64,000 nucleotides of DNA from Segniliparus sp051660745 (lineage in GTDB: Bacteria > Actinomycetota > Actinomycetes > Mycobacteriales > Mycobacteriaceae): assembly GCF_051660745.1 (NCBI RefSeq), contig NZ_JBOFQF010000003.1, positions 62,001-126,000 on the forward strand, given 5' to 3'. Below are positions 41,916 to 50,007 of this stretch, one piece after another; position 1 is the first letter of the stretch, and each line of letters starts with the position of its first letter. Under the pieces are notes generated by a model that saw nothing but the letters and a program-made list of their open reading frames with translations, was not told the DNA's origin and ran no database searches. The translations under genes and the position numbers were made by a program.

Positions 41916-42835
41916 AGCGCTTCCTCCGCGAGCAGCAGCGCGCCGAGCGCTGGCGGGGCTTCGAGCACGGAGACCTCGGAGAACCCCGCCTCATACAGCT
42001 TGGCGCTGACCACGCTTTGGAAAACAGGGGCGTTTGTGAGCAGTCCACCGGCCAACACGACATCCAATGTACCGGCAAGGGGCCGCTGCCCGAGGCGGCT
42101 CTGCTCTCGGTCGAGCCGCTTTTGCACGGTCGTGGCGAGTCCGGCCAGCGCGTTCGCGGCTTGTTCGCGAATCCTCGCAGAGACGGGCTCGCCCTGTTCC
42201 GCGAGGGCGAGGACAAGCTCGGCGCGTTTGGCCCAGACCCCTCGCTCTTGATGCTCGTACACGTGGTCGAGCAGTTCGACGGCGGACGCGCAGCCGCAGT
42301 GGCTCAGCAATTGGCGGCCGAGCTCGCCCTGGTCCTCGCCCCGGTCGTCGGATCGGAGCGTGTGGCGGACCGCCTCGCGGAAGATCCAGAACCCGCTTCC
42401 CTCGTCGCCGAGCAAGTATCCCCAGCCGCCTGCGCGTGCGGTCGCCCCGCCCCGCACGGAGCCGAAGGCCACCGACCCGGTGCCGGAGAGGAGGGCGATC
42501 CCGGTCCTCTTCCTCGCAGCGGGGAGCAGCAGCTCGGTGTCGTGCACGACGGCGACCTCGGCCAGGGGCGCCCGTTCGCGGAGCATGCCCGCGAGCGAGC
42601 CGATCTGCCGTTCGCTGTCCGCGCCTGCCGCGCCCGCGCAGATGGATCCGACCGATCTCGTGTCGACGAGGGCGAAGATCTCGTCGAGTCGCTGCCCGAC
42701 CAGCTCTCGGCTGACCGACTGCAGATTGGCGCTGCCCGTGGTGTGGTCGAGGACCGTCTCGCCCGCCAGCGAAGCCACAGCGTGGGTCTTCGAGCCGCCG
42801 ATGTCGATCCCCAGCGCGATCTTCGCGCGGCTCAC
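41912..42835 (-). CDS. N-acetylglucosamine/glucosamine kinase-like protein (BadF/BadG ATPase family)
   Basis: A 307-residue ASKHA-fold kinase. Phosphate-1 is LGIDIGGSKTHAVA (about 8-21), phosphate-2 ALLSGTGSVAFG, and GGWGYLLGDEGSGFWIFREAVR is the hallmark of GlcNAc kinases of this family. The adenosine region is VVLAGGLLTNAPVF. It overlaps the transporter gene by four bases upstream and the isomerase by four downstream. Predicted job: phosphorylate the imported amino sugar at O6. The longer open frame upstream is a shadow of the transporter gene. Confidence 0.85.
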   Translation of the reverse strand: MSRAKIALGIDIGGSKTHAVASLAGETVLDHTTGSANLQSVSRELVGQRLDEIFALVDTRSVGSICAGAAGADSERQIGSLAGMLRERAPLAEVAVVHDTELLLPAARKRTGIALLSGTGSVAFGSVRGGATARAGGWGYLLGDEGSGFWIFREAVRHTLRSDDRGEDQGELGRQLLSHCGCASAVELLDHVYEHQERGVWAKRAELVLALAEQGEPVSARIREQAANALAGLATTVQKRLDREQSRLGQRPLAGTLDVVLAGGLLTNAPVFQSVVSAKLYEAGFSEVSVLEAPPALGALLLAEEAL

Positions 42836-44115
42836 CAGCGGCCGCCGTTCGCCCAGAATTGTTCGATCTCCTCCACCTCGCGGCCCTTCGTCTCCGGGGC
42901 GAGCAGCCAGACGAAGACGAACGCCGCTGCGGCCACCGCGGCGAGGATCGCGAACGTGCCCGCCCCGCCGAAGGCGTGCAGCACGGTCAGGAACTGCCAG
43001 GAGATGACGACATTCGCCAGCAGATCGGCGGTGAGCAACGCGCTCGACCCGGTCGAGCGCAGCCGCGATGGGAAGCTCTCTCCGGCATAGGTCCAGATGA
43101 GCGCTCCGAATCCGAAGGTGAACCCCATCGTGAAGACGGCGGTCCCGGCGAATCCGAGCAGCCCCTCCCAGTGGCTGAAGTGGACCTCGGCCTCGGGGCG
43201 CCCGAGCCCTGTCTGTCCGAGAAAAAGCACTGCGAGCAGGACAGATGAGGCGGCCATGACCGCGATTCCGGTCAACAGCACCGGTCGGCGGCCAAGCCGG
43301 TCGACGACCGCCATGGCGAGGAGCACGGAGGCCAAGCTCGCCACTTGCACCCAAGTGGAGACCGACAACGCGTCGTTCTCGCTGAACCCCATGGCCTTGA
43401 AGATGGCCGGACCGTAGTAGACCACCGCATTGATCCCGGTGAGCTGCGCGAAGGCGCCGAGCCCGACGACGAAGACGAATCCTCGCAGGTACGGCGGGCG
43501 CAGTATCTCGCGAAGCCTGGTTCTGGCGTGGCCCGAATCGCCGGGCGCGGCAGGAGCGGCAGGCGGATCGGGCAGAAAGACGAGCAGGACGCAGGCCAGC
43601 ACGGCAGGGGCGGCTGCGACGGCGAGCACCGTCCGCCAGGCCTCGGCCTCGCTCGCGGCGCGGGAGCAGAGGTAGCCGAGGATGATGCCGGAGACGCAGG
43701 CGACCTGGTACGACGCGAGCATCGCGCCTCGCCGCCGCGCGGGGGCCGATTCGGCGACGAAGACCGGTGTCGCCACGATAGCCACGCCAGTGACCAGTCC
43801 GACGAGGAAACGCGCGACGATCAACGGGCCGAGCCCCCAGGCGAGGGCAGAGAACAAGGAGAACACCGCGAACCCGACCGCCACCAGGAAGGTCGAGCGC
43901 TTGCGTCCGGCTTTCTCGACGAAGGGGGAGCCGAGCGCCGCGCCGATCAGCTGGCCGACCACGGCGGCTGTGGCGAGCGTTTCCTTGTGCGCGTCGTCGA
44001 GCTGGAACTCGTGGCCCAGCATGAACAACGTGCCGCCGATGATCGAGCTGTCGTATCCGTACACCACGCCGAGCGCGATGGTCGTGACGGCGAGCAGGCG
44101 CGCGGAAGCAGGCAT
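42832..44115 (-). CDS. Sugar-porter family MFS transporter
   Basis: A 427-residue major facilitator with hydrophobic segments consistent with twelve helices. Sugar-porter signs are GYDSSIIGGTLF in helix 1, EKAGRKRS in loop 2-3, RFLVGLVTGVAIVATPVFVAESAPARRRGAM and DRLGRRPVLL in loop 8-9, and the C-terminal APETKGREVEEIE (PETKG). Likely a proton symporter for the amino sugar handled by the next two genes. ATG 44115 lies six bases after GATAAT (44127-44122), a leaderless promoter whose upstream part runs into the terminator of the neighbouring gene. Confidence 0.9.
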   Translation of the reverse strand: MPASARLLAVTTIALGVVYGYDSSIIGGTLFMLGHEFQLDDAHKETLATAAVVGQLIGAALGSPFVEKAGRKRSTFLVAVGFAVFSLFSALAWGLGPLIVARFLVGLVTGVAIVATPVFVAESAPARRRGAMLASYQVACVSGIILGYLCSRAASEAEAWRTVLAVAAAPAVLACVLLVFLPDPPAAPAAPGDSGHARTRLREILRPPYLRGFVFVVGLGAFAQLTGINAVVYYGPAIFKAMGFSENDALSVSTWVQVASLASVLLAMAVVDRLGRRPVLLTGIAVMAASSVLLAVLFLGQTGLGRPEAEVHFSHWEGLLGFAGTAVFTMGFTFGFGALIWTYAGESFPSRLRSTGSSALLTADLLANVVISWQFLTVLHAFGGAGTFAILAAVAAAAFVFVWLLAPETKGREVEEIEQFWANGGRW

Positions 44116-44145
44116 CCGTCGATTATCGGCTATCGGCTTTTGAAA

Positions 44146-44193
44146 ACGAGAGCGCCCGGCCCGCAGAACAATCTGCGGGCCGGGCGCTCTCGT
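44146..44193 (-). terminator. Strong intrinsic terminator of the 44205-44807 gene
   Basis: A perfect 22-bp stem with a 4-base loop (ACAA on the plus strand), starting 12 bases after the stop codon. On the minus strand it is followed by TTTT. This is the best factor-independent terminator in the window. It insulates the amino-sugar operon promoter just beyond it. Confidence 0.9.
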
Positions 44194-44204
44194 GCCTGCT
44201 GGGC

Positions 44205-44807
44205 TCAGTTGTCGCCTGCGTCGGCGGCTTCGCCCGCGTCGGCAGCCGAAGGCTGGTCGTCGTAGACGGGCATCAGGTCGTCGCCGCAGTGCTTCGAGTA
44301 GAGGGCGTTGAAGCCCTGGAAGGCCTGGATGGCGCTCTTGACCGTGTCGAACATCCCGCTGGCGAGCTCGCCGGTCTCCGGACGCGGGGCGAGCGGGTTG
44401 GAGGCGTTGTCGAAAGAGGTCGCCGTGTCGTCGTTCACCTGGGCGAGGTTGTCGGCGGCGTCGCGCAGGTCGGCGAGGTCCACGCCGCCTTCAGCGGCCC
44501 GCAGCTCGCCGCTGGACTGGCGGAGCGAACGGGAGAGGTCGCGCGCCTTGAAGAAGAGGTCGATGATGTTGACCTGCCCGGTCTCGAGCTCCGGGTGGTC
44601 GGGGTGCGGCAGCGCGGGGGAGATGGTCTGGGCGATGCCGTGGATCTTGTCCATGTTGACCGCCGAGTCGTGCGCGGCGCGGTCGAGGGCGTCGCAAGAA
44701 GCCTGGGCGCCCGGAGCGGGGTCGGCGTGCGAGGAGGCGGCGGCGACTCCGAATCCAGCAACAGCGATGGAGCTCAACAATGCGGTGGTCACGCGGGATG
44801 TTTTCAT
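44205..44807 (-). CDS. Secreted helical protein with two cysteines, unknown function (paralogue of 45133-45852)
   Basis: A 200-residue exported protein I do not recognise. Signal peptide about 1-29 (AGFGVAAASSHA). The mature part is helical with one early Cys (ASCDALDRAA) and one late Cys (YSKHCGDDL), presumably a disulfide, and ends in an Ala/Asp-rich tail. It shares KIHxI, PALPHPD(H/N)PE, TGQVN and DLRDAAD with the next gene's product. Both genes also share the leader GAAAGAG and begin ATGAAAA, which supports ATG 44807 over the TTG at 44813. Confidence 0.78.
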   Translation of the reverse strand: MKTSRVTTALLSSIAVAGFGVAAASSHADPAPGAQASCDALDRAAHDSAVNMDKIHGIAQTISPALPHPDHPELETGQVNIIDLFFKARDLSRSLRQSSGELRAAEGGVDLADLRDAADNLAQVNDDTATSFDNASNPLAPRPETGELASGMFDTVKSAIQAFQGFNALYSKHCGDDLMPVYDDQPSAADAGEAADAGDN

Positions 44808-45132
44808 CGACAACTTCGACTCTTTCAGCTAATGCGGCTCGTTGGGGCCTTCGGTATTTATTCGGCTGGCCGCGCGACACAAGCATCGCGTGCCAGCATC
44901 GGCATGGACGAACTAGGCACGTCTCGCCGGGGTCCGGACTTGAGATGTCATCAGGATGCCATCGCCGCCATCGAAACCCGTGTCACGCTCGACGCTTTGA
45001 GTCGGAGCGGTGGGCTCTCCTGTGCGCCAGTTCTTTCGAGGACATTACCATAAACGCACTGGGGTTTTTATAAAATCCCAGGTCACATGGTTACAGTTCG
45101 CAGGAAACTCCCAGCAAAGCAGCAGCCGTCGC
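44808..45132. other. Intergenic region between the two secreted paralogues
   Basis: About 325 bp. The left end is the leader and presumed promoter of the 44205-44807 gene. At 45059-45081 a near-perfect 23-bp palindrome (CTGGG, A/T-rich centre, CCCAG; one mismatch pair) lies 52 bases beyond the stop of the 45133-45852 gene and probably ends its transcript. No open frame worth calling was seen on either strand. Confidence 0.5.
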
Positions 45133-45852
45133 TTACTGCCCGCTGTTGTCGTCCGCCGGAGGGGCCTGGTCGTCGGCGGGAGCGGGCGCCTCCGCGGGGG
45201 GAGCGTTGTCCTGGTCGTCTGCCGGGGGAGCCTGGTCGTCCGCCGGGGCGGGCTCCTGGTCGCTCACGTCGGCGGCGGCGGCCGCAGGGTTGTCCCAGTC
45301 GGGGCGCAAGTCCACGCCGCACTGGGCCGAGTACACGTCGTTGAAGTGGTGGAACGCGTTCATCGTGTTGCCGATGTGCGTGATCATCTGCGAGGCGACC
45401 TCGTCCATCGGAGGGCGCGGGCCGAGGATGTTCGACGCGGAGTCGAAGGCCGAGGCGGTTTCGTCGTCCGCCTGGGCGAGGCCGTCGGCGGCGTCGCGCA
45501 GGTCGGCGGGGCCGACGTTCCCCTCGGCGCCGCGCAGCCCGTTGCCGGCCTGGTGCAACGAGCCCGCGATGTCGCGCGACTGGAGGAAGAGCTGGATGAG
45601 GTTGACCTGTCCGGTCTGCATCTCGGGGTTGTCCGGGTGGGGCAACGCCGGAGCGATCGTCGGGCCGATGTCGTGGATCTTGTTCACGCCGATGGCCGCG
45701 TCGTTGGCCGGTCCAGCCAAAGCGTCGCAGGCCGACTGGACTTCGGGGGAGCCTTCGGCCGCCGGGGTGGCGATCGAAGAGGCCGCGACGCCGAGCCCGG
45801 CGGTGGCGAGGGAGCCAAAAATGGCCGCCGTCATGCGAGAGATGTTTTTCAT
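45133..45852 (-). CDS. Secreted helical protein with two cysteines and acidic Pro/Ala tail, unknown function
   Basis: A 239-residue exported paralogue of the 44205-44807 product. Signal peptide about 1-30 (ATAGLGVAASSIA). The helical core has Cys in QSACDALAGPA and SAQCGVDLRP; shared motifs are KIHDIGPTIAPALPHPDNPE, MQTGQVNLI and PADLRDAADGLAQ. The final 50 residues repeat APADDQAPPADDQ-type units, an acidic low-complexity tail longer than in the paralogue. ATG 45852 has GGAAAG upstream; a GTG at 45882 is less likely. Confidence 0.78.
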   Translation of the reverse strand: MKNISRMTAAIFGSLATAGLGVAASSIATPAAEGSPEVQSACDALAGPANDAAIGVNKIHDIGPTIAPALPHPDNPEMQTGQVNLIQLFLQSRDIAGSLHQAGNGLRGAEGNVGPADLRDAADGLAQADDETASAFDSASNILGPRPPMDEVASQMITHIGNTMNAFHHFNDVYSAQCGVDLRPDWDNPAAAAADVSDQEPAPADDQAPPADDQDNAPPAEAPAPADDQAPPADDNSGQ

Positions 45853-46096
45853 GGGGTTCTGGCTCTTTCCGTGATTCTGCACGTTCTGCGCGACATTCTG
45901 CGGTTCTGCGCGCTGGGAGATCTAAAGCCTGGCACGGGCCCTCGGAACACGTCCAGCCGTGGGTCAAGTCTTGACGTTATCGTTGTTTTCCGATCCCGGA
46001 TCGTCACCAGACTGTCATCGGGCTCGAATCGGTTGCTCGATCGGGGCCGGGAAACGGTTCCCCAGCACCCTTCGCCCTCAGGTAGAATCACGGCCC

Positions 46097-47725
46097 GTGA
46101 TTGTGGCCAACGACCTCGAAGTGCGAGCTGGGAGCAGGACGCTGCTCTCCGCGACGGGGTCTGCGCTCCGCATCCAGCCCGGAGACAGGATCGGTCTCGT
46201 CGGGCGGAACGGGGCGGGCAAGACCACCACGATGCGCATCCTCGCCGGCGAGACCAAGCCGTACGGCGGGACGATCTCGCACACTGGCGAGCTTGGCTAT
46301 CTCCCCCAAGACCCGCGCGAGGGCGACCTGTCCGTCCTCGCGAAAGACCGGGTGTTCTCGGCGCGCGGCCTGGACGCGATCCTGCGGGAGATGGACAAGC
46401 AGCAGGTCAAAATGGCCGAGGTCGTCGACGAGCGCGAGCGGGACAGGGCGATCCGCGCCTACGGCGAGCTCCAGGAGCGGTTCGAGGCCCGAGGCGGCTA
46501 TCTCGCCGAAAGCGAGGCGACGCAGATCTGCGTGCGCCTCGGCCTGCAAGACCGGGTGATGGAACAGCCCATCGGGACGCTCTCGGGCGGGCAGCGCCGC
46601 CGCGTCGAGCTCGCGCGGATCCTTTTCGCGGCGACCGAGGGCGGCGACGGGTCCGGCACCACGCTGCTGCTGGACGAGCCGACGAACCACCTCGACGCCG
46701 ACTCCATCACCTGGCTGCAGTCGTTCCTCCAGCACCACAACGGCGGCCTGCTGCTCATCACGCACAGCGTGGAGCTCTTGGACGCGGTGGTGAACCGGGT
46801 CTGGTACCTCGACGCGATGCGGGGCGAGGCCGACGTCTACAACACGAACTGGAAGACATACCTCAAGACCAGGGCGCTGGACGAGGAGCGCCGTCGGCGC
46901 GAACGCGCGAACGCGGAGAAGAAGGCTTCCTCCCTGCAGACCCAGGCCGCGAAGCTCGGCGCGAAGGCCACCAAGGCCGTCGCGGCGAAGAACATGGCCC
47001 GGCGCGCCGAGCAGATGCTCTCCGCGCTCGAGCCGGACCGGGTGGCCGACAAGGTCGCCGACATCCGTTTCCCGGATCCCGCCCCCTGCGGCAAGACGCC
47101 GCTGACCGCCGAGGGGCTGTCGAAGAGCTACGGCTCTTTGGAGATCTTCGCAGGCGTCGACTTCGCCATCGACCGGGGCTCGCGTGTGGTGATCCTCGGG
47201 TTCAACGGCGCGGGGAAGACGACGCTCCTGCGGATTCTCGCGGGGGCGGAGACCCCGGACACGGGCGCGGTGGTTCCCGGCCACGGCCTCAAGATCGGGT
47301 ACTTCGCCCAGGAGCACGACACCATCGACCCCGACGATTCGGTCTGGGACAACATCCGCCACGCCGCCCCGGACGCCCCGGAGCAGCGCCTGCGCGACCT
47401 GCTCGGCCAGTTCATGCTCACCGGCGACCAGCTCGCCCAGCCCGCTGGGACGCTCTCGGGCGGCGAGAAGACGCGTCTCGCGCTCGCGGGGCTGGTCTCC
47501 TCCGGCGCGAACGTGCTGCTCCTCGACGAGCCGACGAACAACCTCGACCCGGCCTCTCGCGAGCGCATTCTCGGCGGCCTGCGAAAGTTCACCGGGGCGA
47601 TCATCCTGGTGACCCACGACCCCGGCGCGGTGGAGGCCCTCGCGCCGGAGCGGGTCATCGTCTTGCCGGACGGCACCGAGGACCATTGGTCGGACGAGTA
47701 TTTGGAGCTCGTCGAACTCGCGTAA
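46097..47725 (+). CDS. ABC-F family ATPase (Rv1473-like)
   Basis: A 542-residue soluble protein with two ABC domains and no membrane segment: the ABC-F group, which acts on ribosomes (translation factors or antibiotic protection). Domain 1: GRNGAGKTT, LSGGQRRR, LLLDEPTNHLD. A charged linker (RRRRERANAEKKASSLQTQAAKLGAKATK) follows. Domain 2: GFNGAGKTT, LSGGEKTR, LLLDEPTNNLD. Length and sequence fit M. tuberculosis Rv1473, annotated for macrolide resistance. GTG 46097 lies eight bases after TAGAAT (46083-46088), so it may be leaderless. The downstream order toward acn matches Mycobacterium with insertions. Confidence 0.93.
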   Translation: MIVANDLEVRAGSRTLLSATGSALRIQPGDRIGLVGRNGAGKTTTMRILAGETKPYGGTISHTGELGYLPQDPREGDLSVLAKDRVFSARGLDAILREMDKQQVKMAEVVDERERDRAIRAYGELQERFEARGGYLAESEATQICVRLGLQDRVMEQPIGTLSGGQRRRVELARILFAATEGGDGSGTTLLLDEPTNHLDADSITWLQSFLQHHNGGLLLITHSVELLDAVVNRVWYLDAMRGEADVYNTNWKTYLKTRALDEERRRRERANAEKKASSLQTQAAKLGAKATKAVAAKNMARRAEQMLSALEPDRVADKVADIRFPDPAPCGKTPLTAEGLSKSYGSLEIFAGVDFAIDRGSRVVILGFNGAGKTTLLRILAGAETPDTGAVVPGHGLKIGYFAQEHDTIDPDDSVWDNIRHAAPDAPEQRLRDLLGQFMLTGDQLAQPAGTLSGGEKTRLALAGLVSSGANVLLLDEPTNNLDPASRERILGGLRKFTGAIILVTHDPGAVEALAPERVIVLPDGTEDHWSDEYLELVELA

Positions 47726-47740
47726 CCTCGGCGGTCAGCG

Positions 47741-47830
47741 GGCGATCTGCGGCGTTGCTCCGCTCCTCGCGCCCCGCTCGTTCCTCGCTGTTCGTACGCC
47801 ACGTCGCGGTGCGCCTTGCAGCTCGTCCCG
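47741..47830 (+). repeat. Interspersed intergenic repeat, copy 2
   Basis: Starts GGCGATCTGCGGCGTTGC, 15 bases after the ABC-F stop. It is nearly identical to copy 1 over the first 28 bases and over the CACGTCGCGGTGCGCCTTGCA block, with a small deletion between. It lies in the same orientation relative to its upstream gene as the other copies. Confidence 0.8.
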
Positions 47831-47875
47831 CTGTTCCGTCGAGAGTGTCGGTGCTCGGGTCTATCCTCGGTTCTG

Positions 47876-48655
47876 ATGAGCGAGGAGACTGTTTCCGACG
47901 AGCCCGCCGCGCCGTTCGTGGCGGGCATGCGGATACCGCCGCAGCTGCGATCGAGGCTTCCGGCCGACCGCTGGCCGCTCACAACGCCGTCCGTCGCGCG
48001 GCTCGTTGGGGAGGGCGTGCGGTTCACCCGTCCGGTCACGTTCTTGGTCGGCGAGAACGGGTCGGGCAAGTCCACGCTCGTCGAAGGGCTGGCGGGAGCG
48101 CTCAAGATCAACGCGACCGGCGGGCGGCTCGCTCGCGCCTATAGCGATCCCGACGAGTTGCGCACGCCGCTCGGCGGGGTGCTCCACCTCGATGTGACCG
48201 CCGACGGGGCGAGGATGCTGCGGACGAAGTCGAAGAAGACCGGGTTCTTCCTGCGCGCGGAGACCGCGCGGCAGATGGTCGAGCAGGACCGGCTCGGCAA
48301 GAAATACCGCGCTCGGGCGGGCGACGTGCTGTCGATGAGCCACGGCCAGGGCTATTGGGCGATGTTCGCGGCAATCCTGAACGAGCCCGGCGTCTATCTT
48401 TTGGACGAGCCGGAGTCCGGGTTGTCGTTCGAGGCCTCGTTGCGCCTGGTCGCGCTGCTCTCCGAGGTGGCGGGCTCCGGCGGGCAGGTGATCTGCGCGA
48501 CGCATTCGCCCGTGCTCAGCGCGGTGCCGGGGGCGCAAATCCTGGAGCTCGGCCCCCACGGCGTCCGGGAGACCACGTGGGAGCGGCTCGCTGTCGTCGA
48601 CCAGTGGCGGAGGTTTCTCGCCGTGCCCGACAAGTACCTGCGGTCGTTGGCCTAG
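47876..48655 (+). CDS. AAA-family ATPase (SbcC/RecF-like, single domain)
   Basis: A 259-residue stand-alone ATPase. Walker A is GENGSGKST (about 58-66); SMSHGQGYW is a degenerate signature loop; Walker B is VYLLDEPESGLS, followed by ICATHSPVLSAVPGAQILEL. These match the predicted ATP-binding proteins of the AAA_15/AAA_21 type whose role is mostly unknown. It has no partner nuclease or transporter gene. ATG 47876 lies eight bases after TATCCT (47862-47867). The interspersed repeat fills the space before it. Confidence 0.82.
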   Translation: MSEETVSDEPAAPFVAGMRIPPQLRSRLPADRWPLTTPSVARLVGEGVRFTRPVTFLVGENGSGKSTLVEGLAGALKINATGGRLARAYSDPDELRTPLGGVLHLDVTADGARMLRTKSKKTGFFLRAETARQMVEQDRLGKKYRARAGDVLSMSHGQGYWAMFAAILNEPGVYLLDEPESGLSFEASLRLVALLSEVAGSGGQVICATHSPVLSAVPGAQILELGPHGVRETTWERLAVVDQWRRFLAVPDKYLRSLA

Positions 48656-48715
48656 CGTGGCCGCTCGCGGCGGGAGCGGCTGGACCGGCAGGGAGAATTG
48701 CTACCATGGCCAGCT

Positions 48716-49213
48716 ATGAGAATCAGCAAATGGACGCAGCCGCTGTTGTTGGCGGCCGTGGCGGCCGCCGCCACGACCCCTGTCGCCGCCGCTGCGCCTG
48801 ACCAGCACGCGTGCCAGGCGTTGCAGTCGATCGGGTCTCCGTTCCACCAGCTCGACGAGAAACGAACCGCCCTGCAGAACCAGCTGAAAGCCTTGCACGG
48901 CTCGCATCCGCAGCAGGGCGACCTGGAGAAGTGGCGGGACCTGCAACGCCAGCTCGGCGGGTCGTTCCGCGACAGCCAGCAGCTCTTGGAGCGCACCGCG
49001 GACGGCGTCGCCAACGAGGCGGCCGAGAAGGCGCTGCGCGAGCAGGCCTCGGCGTACCAAGACCTCGCGGACGCCCAGGACGAGATCGTCTCGTCCGACG
49101 AAGACAGCGTTCGAGACGACGCCACGAACAAGTTCAACGCGGCGGCTGCCAGGGTCGCGCCTGCCGCAGACCGGCTGAACGTCGTCGAGCGGGACGTCTG
49201 CGCGAGCGGCTAA
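48716..49213 (+). CDS. Small secreted helical two-cysteine protein, unknown function
   Basis: A 165-residue exported protein. Signal peptide about 1-26 (LLAAVAAAATTPVAAAA). The mature part is strongly helical and polar with one early Cys (QHACQALQ) and one Cys four residues from the end (RDVCASG). Layout (signal, early Cys, helices, late Cys) resembles the paralogues at 44.2-45.9 kb, but no motif is clearly shared, so relationship is only a suggestion. ATG 48716 was chosen over the upstream frame because it precedes the signal peptide directly. Its stop overlaps the convergent cupin gene by four bases. Confidence 0.7.
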   Translation: MRISKWTQPLLLAAVAAAATTPVAAAAPDQHACQALQSIGSPFHQLDEKRTALQNQLKALHGSHPQQGDLEKWRDLQRQLGGSFRDSQQLLERTADGVANEAAEKALREQASAYQDLADAQDEIVSSDEDSVRDDATNKFNAAAARVAPAADRLNVVERDVCASG

Positions 49214-49761
49214 AGGCGGGCTCGCGCCGGTCCGGGCGCGCGGAGCTCCCGCTGGGCCGCTTCGCCGCGATGTCCGGCCCACACCGGGCTCTCGACGAAG
49301 TGGTTGTCGTAGCGCTCTTGCGCCGCGACTAGCTGGTCGGGGGCGGCTTCGCCCCGCGCGATCCGGTCGAGCAAGCGGAAATAGTCGAACCGCTGCGTGC
49401 CCGGCGCGAGCACCGTGAAGAGATGCGCCGGGCTGTCCGGCGCCGCGGCGAAGGCGTGGACGGTGTTGGGCGGGACGAAAGCTGTGTCCCCCTCGGACAA
49501 CGTGTGGATCTTCTCGCCGCACAGGAGCTCGGCCTGCCCGGACACAACGTGGAACAGCTCGCCGGAATGTCGGTGGATATGCGGCGGAGCGCCGTGCCCG
49601 CCTGCGGCGAGACGGATCGCCAGTGCCCCCAGCAGGCCGTTCGTGGCTTCGGAGTCGAGAATCAGCCCGATCTGGTTCCCCTCGCGCGCCGCGCTCAGCT
49701 TTTCTTGGTCCGCGCTCCGGACGAGGGGGACCGTGTTCTCGGCGAAAAGCTCAAGCGCCAT
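49210..49761 (-). CDS. Cupin-domain protein (quercetin-dioxygenase-like)
   Basis: A 183-residue single cupin. Metal motif 1 is HIHRHSGELFHVVSG and motif 2 VPPNTVHAFAA, giving the usual three-His/one-Glu site. The C-terminal extension (about 120-183) has RFDYFRLLDRIARGEA. The family includes quercetin 2,3-dioxygenase-like and redox-linked proteins; the substrate is unknown. AAAGGAAG precedes the ATG at 49761. Upstream on the same strand lie a 15-bp tandem repeat and a SoxR-type operator, suggesting induction by redox-active compounds. Confidence 0.82.
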   Translation of the reverse strand: MALELFAENTVPLVRSADQEKLSAAREGNQIGLILDSEATNGLLGALAIRLAAGGHGAPPHIHRHSGELFHVVSGQAELLCGEKIHTLSEGDTAFVPPNTVHAFAAAPDSPAHLFTVLAPGTQRFDYFRLLDRIARGEAAPDQLVAAQERYDNHFVESPVWAGHRGEAAQRELRAPGPARARL

Positions 49762-49770
49762 GAGGCTTCC

Positions 49771-49830
49771 TTTCTTCGGCTGTGCTTTCTTCGGCTGTGC
49801 TTTCTTCGGCTGTGCTTTCTTCGAAAATGC
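49771..49830 (-). repeat. 15-bp tandem repeat in the cupin gene leader
   Basis: Three perfect copies of TTTCTTCGGCTGTGC (plus strand) and a fourth differing at four positions occupy the 5' leader, ending ten bases before the start codon. On the mRNA each unit presents GAAGAAAG, a purine-rich stretch resembling the real ribosome site that follows. Confidence 0.85.
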
Positions 49831-49853
49831 TCTCGTTCGCTTGCGACGCTAAT

Positions 49854-49873
49854 ACCTCAAGCGAGCTTGAGGT
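49854..49873 (-). promoter_or_regulatory. SoxR-type operator in the cupin promoter
   Basis: ACCTCAAGC, two bases, GCTTGAGGT: a perfect 20-bp inverted repeat. The inner CCTCAAG-N4-CTTGAGG equals the published SoxR box arms. On the minus strand it is flanked by TTGACC at -35 and TAGCGT 19 bp downstream, the long spacer typical of MerR-family activators (a TATTAG at 16 bp is the alternative). No soxR gene is in the window. Confidence 0.7.
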
Positions 49874-50007
49874 CAATGGGCCGATCCGGGGAGGGCTGCC
49901 GGCTCGGGGTGAGTTTTCGATCACTCTGTCATTGACCCTCGGGCCAATATCGCGCTACTGTTGAGAGGGTCTTGATAGTGCAAAATGTCGAGCCCAGGAG
50001 GAGCGCC

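Noticed and set aside
49854..49873. HspR (HAIR) operator before the cupin gene
   Set aside because: The arms are CTCAAG then CTTGAG, the reverse of HAIR order, and the spacing is four, not nine; it fits SoxR instead.
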